Source: Prevotella sp. (lineage in GTDB: Bacteria > Bacteroidota > Bacteroidia > Bacteroidales > Bacteroidaceae). Taken from it: a DNA stretch of 50,951 nt. A program made the position numbers and the translations under genes. Below the pieces are notes generated by a model that saw nothing but the letters and a program-made list of their open reading frames with translations, searched no databases and was not told where the DNA came from. The stretch covers positions 1 through 50,951 of the forward strand of contig JAFQQY010000018.1 in the NCBI GenBank assembly GCA_017410365.1, read 5' to 3'. Shown here one piece after another: positions 49,010 to 50,951 of this stretch. The number at the start of each line of letters is the position of its first letter. The stretch's first letter is position 1.

Positions 49010-50951
49010 CTATTTCATAATCGTTTCCACCGGTCTTTCCCGTGCCGCCCGCCAACTCTGTATTGTTACGGTGAGGCAGACAACGGCACTGACGCTGAGG
49101 AATGCAATGCCGAACAGCCACCAATGTGTAGGTGTGCGGTAGGCAAACGTCTCTATCCACCTGTTAAACAGGTAGTATGCTACAGGCGCTGCAACCACGA
49201 AGCATACGATGAGGATGTGCAGATATTGCTTGTTGAACATCGTGAGAATGCCCTTGGTTGTTGAACCGAACACCTTGCGCACGCCTATCTCCTTACGCTT
49301 CGCCTGTGTCTCGAAGAGCACAAGGCCGAATACTCCGATGAGGGAAATCAACAATGAGATGATGGAACCTGTGAGTACCATGGTGAACTGCTTGTCCTCT
49401 ACGGCATAGGCAATGTCGGAAATATCGTCGGAGGTATAAAACTTCATAGTTGCTTGTCCGTCCGTGAGTTCTTTATTGAGCTTGTTCAGCATTCTGCTAA
49501 CATTGACTGCCTTTTCGGGCGAGGTGAGGCGGATGGCGCAATTTCCGTATATCATGTTATATTTTTCATTAAATATGTAGAATGCGGTTGGAGATACCTT
49601 CTTATGAAGTGTTCCGACATAGGTGTCTTCCATGAATCCGATAATCTGATCGTTCTGAATCTTGTCGTGCAACTTCAATCCATACATTTTTCGTGCGGTC
49701 TCGTTCATGATGAGTGGTCCGCCAAACTCTTTTGTTGCATCTTCAGGGCGAAAGTTTCGCCCCTCGGTAATGCGTATTCCCATGGTCGTTAGGAAGTTCG
49801 GTTCTACGGGTAGGTTCAAGAAATAAATCAACTCTCCTTTATATGGACGTCCCCAATTCATTGTTAAGTCACTCTCGCCCAATCGAAAGCGTGTCCATGA
49901 AAAACTCACTACATCGGGATCTTGACGTAATGCTTCGTTGATAGGGGCTTGATGCATCCTTTGTAAATCAATGTCCACTTCAAGATAGAGCACGGAATCG
50001 CGTGCATAACCTATTGGGGTATTGTACATGAAATGCGTCTGCGATGTCATCAGCAGGGTAAAGATGATAATAATCATTGAGACGGTGAACTGCATGCCCA
50101 CCAATGTCCGACGCAAGAAACGTCCGGTTTCAGAGAGAGAAAAGTTTCCGTTGATGACAAGGGCTGGCTTGTGAGAAGTGGAGTACCATGCAGGATAACC
50201 ACCCGCCACGAGGAGAATGACAAGCGTGAGCGCACCCATAACCCCTATGACGATGAGGTTTTGGCTGAATGCCAAGTCGGCATGCATATACTCCAGCAGC
50301 CACCCTTGTCGGTCGATGATGCTTAAGGTTACAAAGGAAATTCCCAAAGCCAAGAGCAAGGTAAGGACAGCCCTTCCCAGTTGCTTCAAGCGAAGAGGCC
50401 ATGTCCGTGCACCGAAGATGCGGCGAACGTTTATCTCTTTAATATAATAAGGTATGAGGGAAATCTCGAAGTTTGTGTAGTTGATTGCTGCTATTGCCAC
50501 AATCAGCCAAGCAATGAGGAAGTATAGCCATGTCATGTAACGGCTGCCCTGCTTTCCGATGTCATCCTGCGACATGAAGTAGATGTCGTGTATCGTGGGC
50601 AAGTGGAATTGCCATGTTGAGTCTTGGGTCAGTTCCTGTATCTTATCTGTTATCATCGAGGCTGCCATTTCTGTGGATATTCCCTCGCGCACTTTCACAT
50701 AAACCGTGTTTTCCCATTCCAAACGATTCTTAAGCAAGAACCGTTCATACTCCTCTTCATTCATCGAGTGGTAAATATGGTTTCCGAGGATAGAGTTGGT
50801 GGGGAAGTCGCGATACACTCCCGATACGCGGCGTGTGTAACCGCCCTTTTTCCAGAAAGAGAAGGTTCGCCCTACGTAAGGTCCCTCCATTCCGAAGAGT
50901 TTCTGGCAGATGCTCAAGGGGAAGAAGTCGGCATCGGGTGTCTCGAAGTCC
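49010..50951 (-). CDS. Two-FtsX-domain ABC permease (copy E, N-terminus beyond window)
   Basis: At least 647 codons; the frame stays open to the window edge, so the start lies beyond 50951. It shows the middle and C-terminal part of the same family: coupling motif IKEINVRRIFGARTWPL, then RKEIGVRKVFGSTTKGI, and the ending RERPVETIMK. An internal TTG at 50917 is not a start, because the upstream codons (DFETPDADFFPLS) continue the family sequence. It is the most upstream permease of the locus; an ATPase gene is expected further upstream. Confidence 0.9.
   Translation of the reverse strand, partial: DFETPDADFFPLSICQKLFGMEGPYVGRTFSFWKKGGYTRRVSGVYRDFPTNSILGNHIYHSMNEEEYERFLLKNRLEWENTVYVKVREGISTEMAASMITDKIQELTQDSTWQFHLPTIHDIYFMSQDDIGKQGSRYMTWLYFLIAWLIVAIAAINYTNFEISLIPYYIKEINVRRIFGARTWPLRLKQLGRAVLTLLLALGISFVTLSIIDRQGWLLEYMHADLAFSQNLIVIGVMGALTLVILLVAGGYPAWYSTSHKPALVINGNFSLSETGRFLRRTLVGMQFTVSMIIIIFTLLMTSQTHFMYNTPIGYARDSVLYLEVDIDLQRMHQAPINEALRQDPDVVSFSWTRFRLGESDLTMNWGRPYKGELIYFLNLPVEPNFLTTMGIRITEGRNFRPEDATKEFGGPLIMNETARKMYGLKLHDKIQNDQIIGFMEDTYVGTLHKKVSPTAFYIFNEKYNMIYGNCAIRLTSPEKAVNVSRMLNKLNKELTDGQATMKFYTSDDISDIAYAVEDKQFTMVLTGSIISLLISLIGVFGLVLFETQAKRKEIGVRKVFGSTTKGILTMFNKQYLHILIVCFVVAAPVAYYLFNRWIETFAYRTPTHWWLFGIAFLSVSAVVCLTVTIQSWRAARERPVETIMK

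Noticed and set aside
49010-50917. Internal TTG at 50917 as the start of permease copy E
   Set aside because: The frame stays open to the window edge and the upstream residues continue the family sequence.

Overview
The window looks like a chromosomal segment of a Bacteroidota bacterium, most likely Prevotella or a close relative (Prevotellaceae). The evidence is indirect but consistent. At least four genes carry a Bacteroidota-type promoter (TTTG or TTG, 19-20 bp, then TAnnTTTG). There is a PorT-like barrel and several secreted proteins with a C-terminal sorting-like tail ending in 'KMxDGTxKK'. The LysM/M23 and NlpC/P60 proteins and the two-FtsX permease arrays are also typical of the group. 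I see no rRNA, tRNA, phage, transposase or CRISPR.

Layout. (1) 214-7162, minus strand: cell-wall genes (LysM-M23 peptidase, CapA-like, NlpC/P60), then a housekeeping run of pdxJ, a DJ-1/PfpI protein, ispD and recG. (2) 7398-12011: nadK and an ABC half-transporter on plus, converging on a TPR-containing orphan sensor histidine kinase on minus. (3) 12257-21138, plus strand: a GntR-controlled ABC module (ATPase, two paralogous membrane proteins, YtrA-type regulator), then a MacB-type ATPase, two FtsX permeases, an HlyD/MacA adaptor and a TolC channel. (4) 21257-28229, minus: two large paralogous secreted proteins and a GH53 endo-galactanase. (5) 28352-32605, minus: a small lysine-rich protein, an AICAR transformylase without a cyclohydrolase domain, a two-gene cassette of unknown function, a UroD-like/L-rhamnose mutarotase fusion, and rplS. 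(6) 32868-35545: a 5'-nucleotidase split over two genes, a PorT-like barrel and a small 2x[4Fe-4S] ferredoxin. (7) 35671 to beyond the right edge, minus: a second efflux locus with five large two-FtsX permeases, a TolC and an HlyD adaptor, but no ATPase gene inside the window.

How it fits together. The two efflux loci dominate. The first has all parts of a tripartite ABC exporter, and its GntR module has a near-ideal promoter followed directly by a perfect 9-bp inverted repeat, the expected autoregulatory operator. The second is a tandem permease family. Two of its members are nearly identical at both ends but differ in the middle, and one member is much more GC-rich than the next, which suggests recombination among copies.

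The most unusual feature is a set of short-unit tandem repeats (7, 8 or 10 bp) in the spacers of both efflux loci and some other genes. They lie just before start codons or just after stop codons. In two places they run into coding sequence: the TolC signal peptide at 41171-41205 and the last codons of HlyD near 38203.
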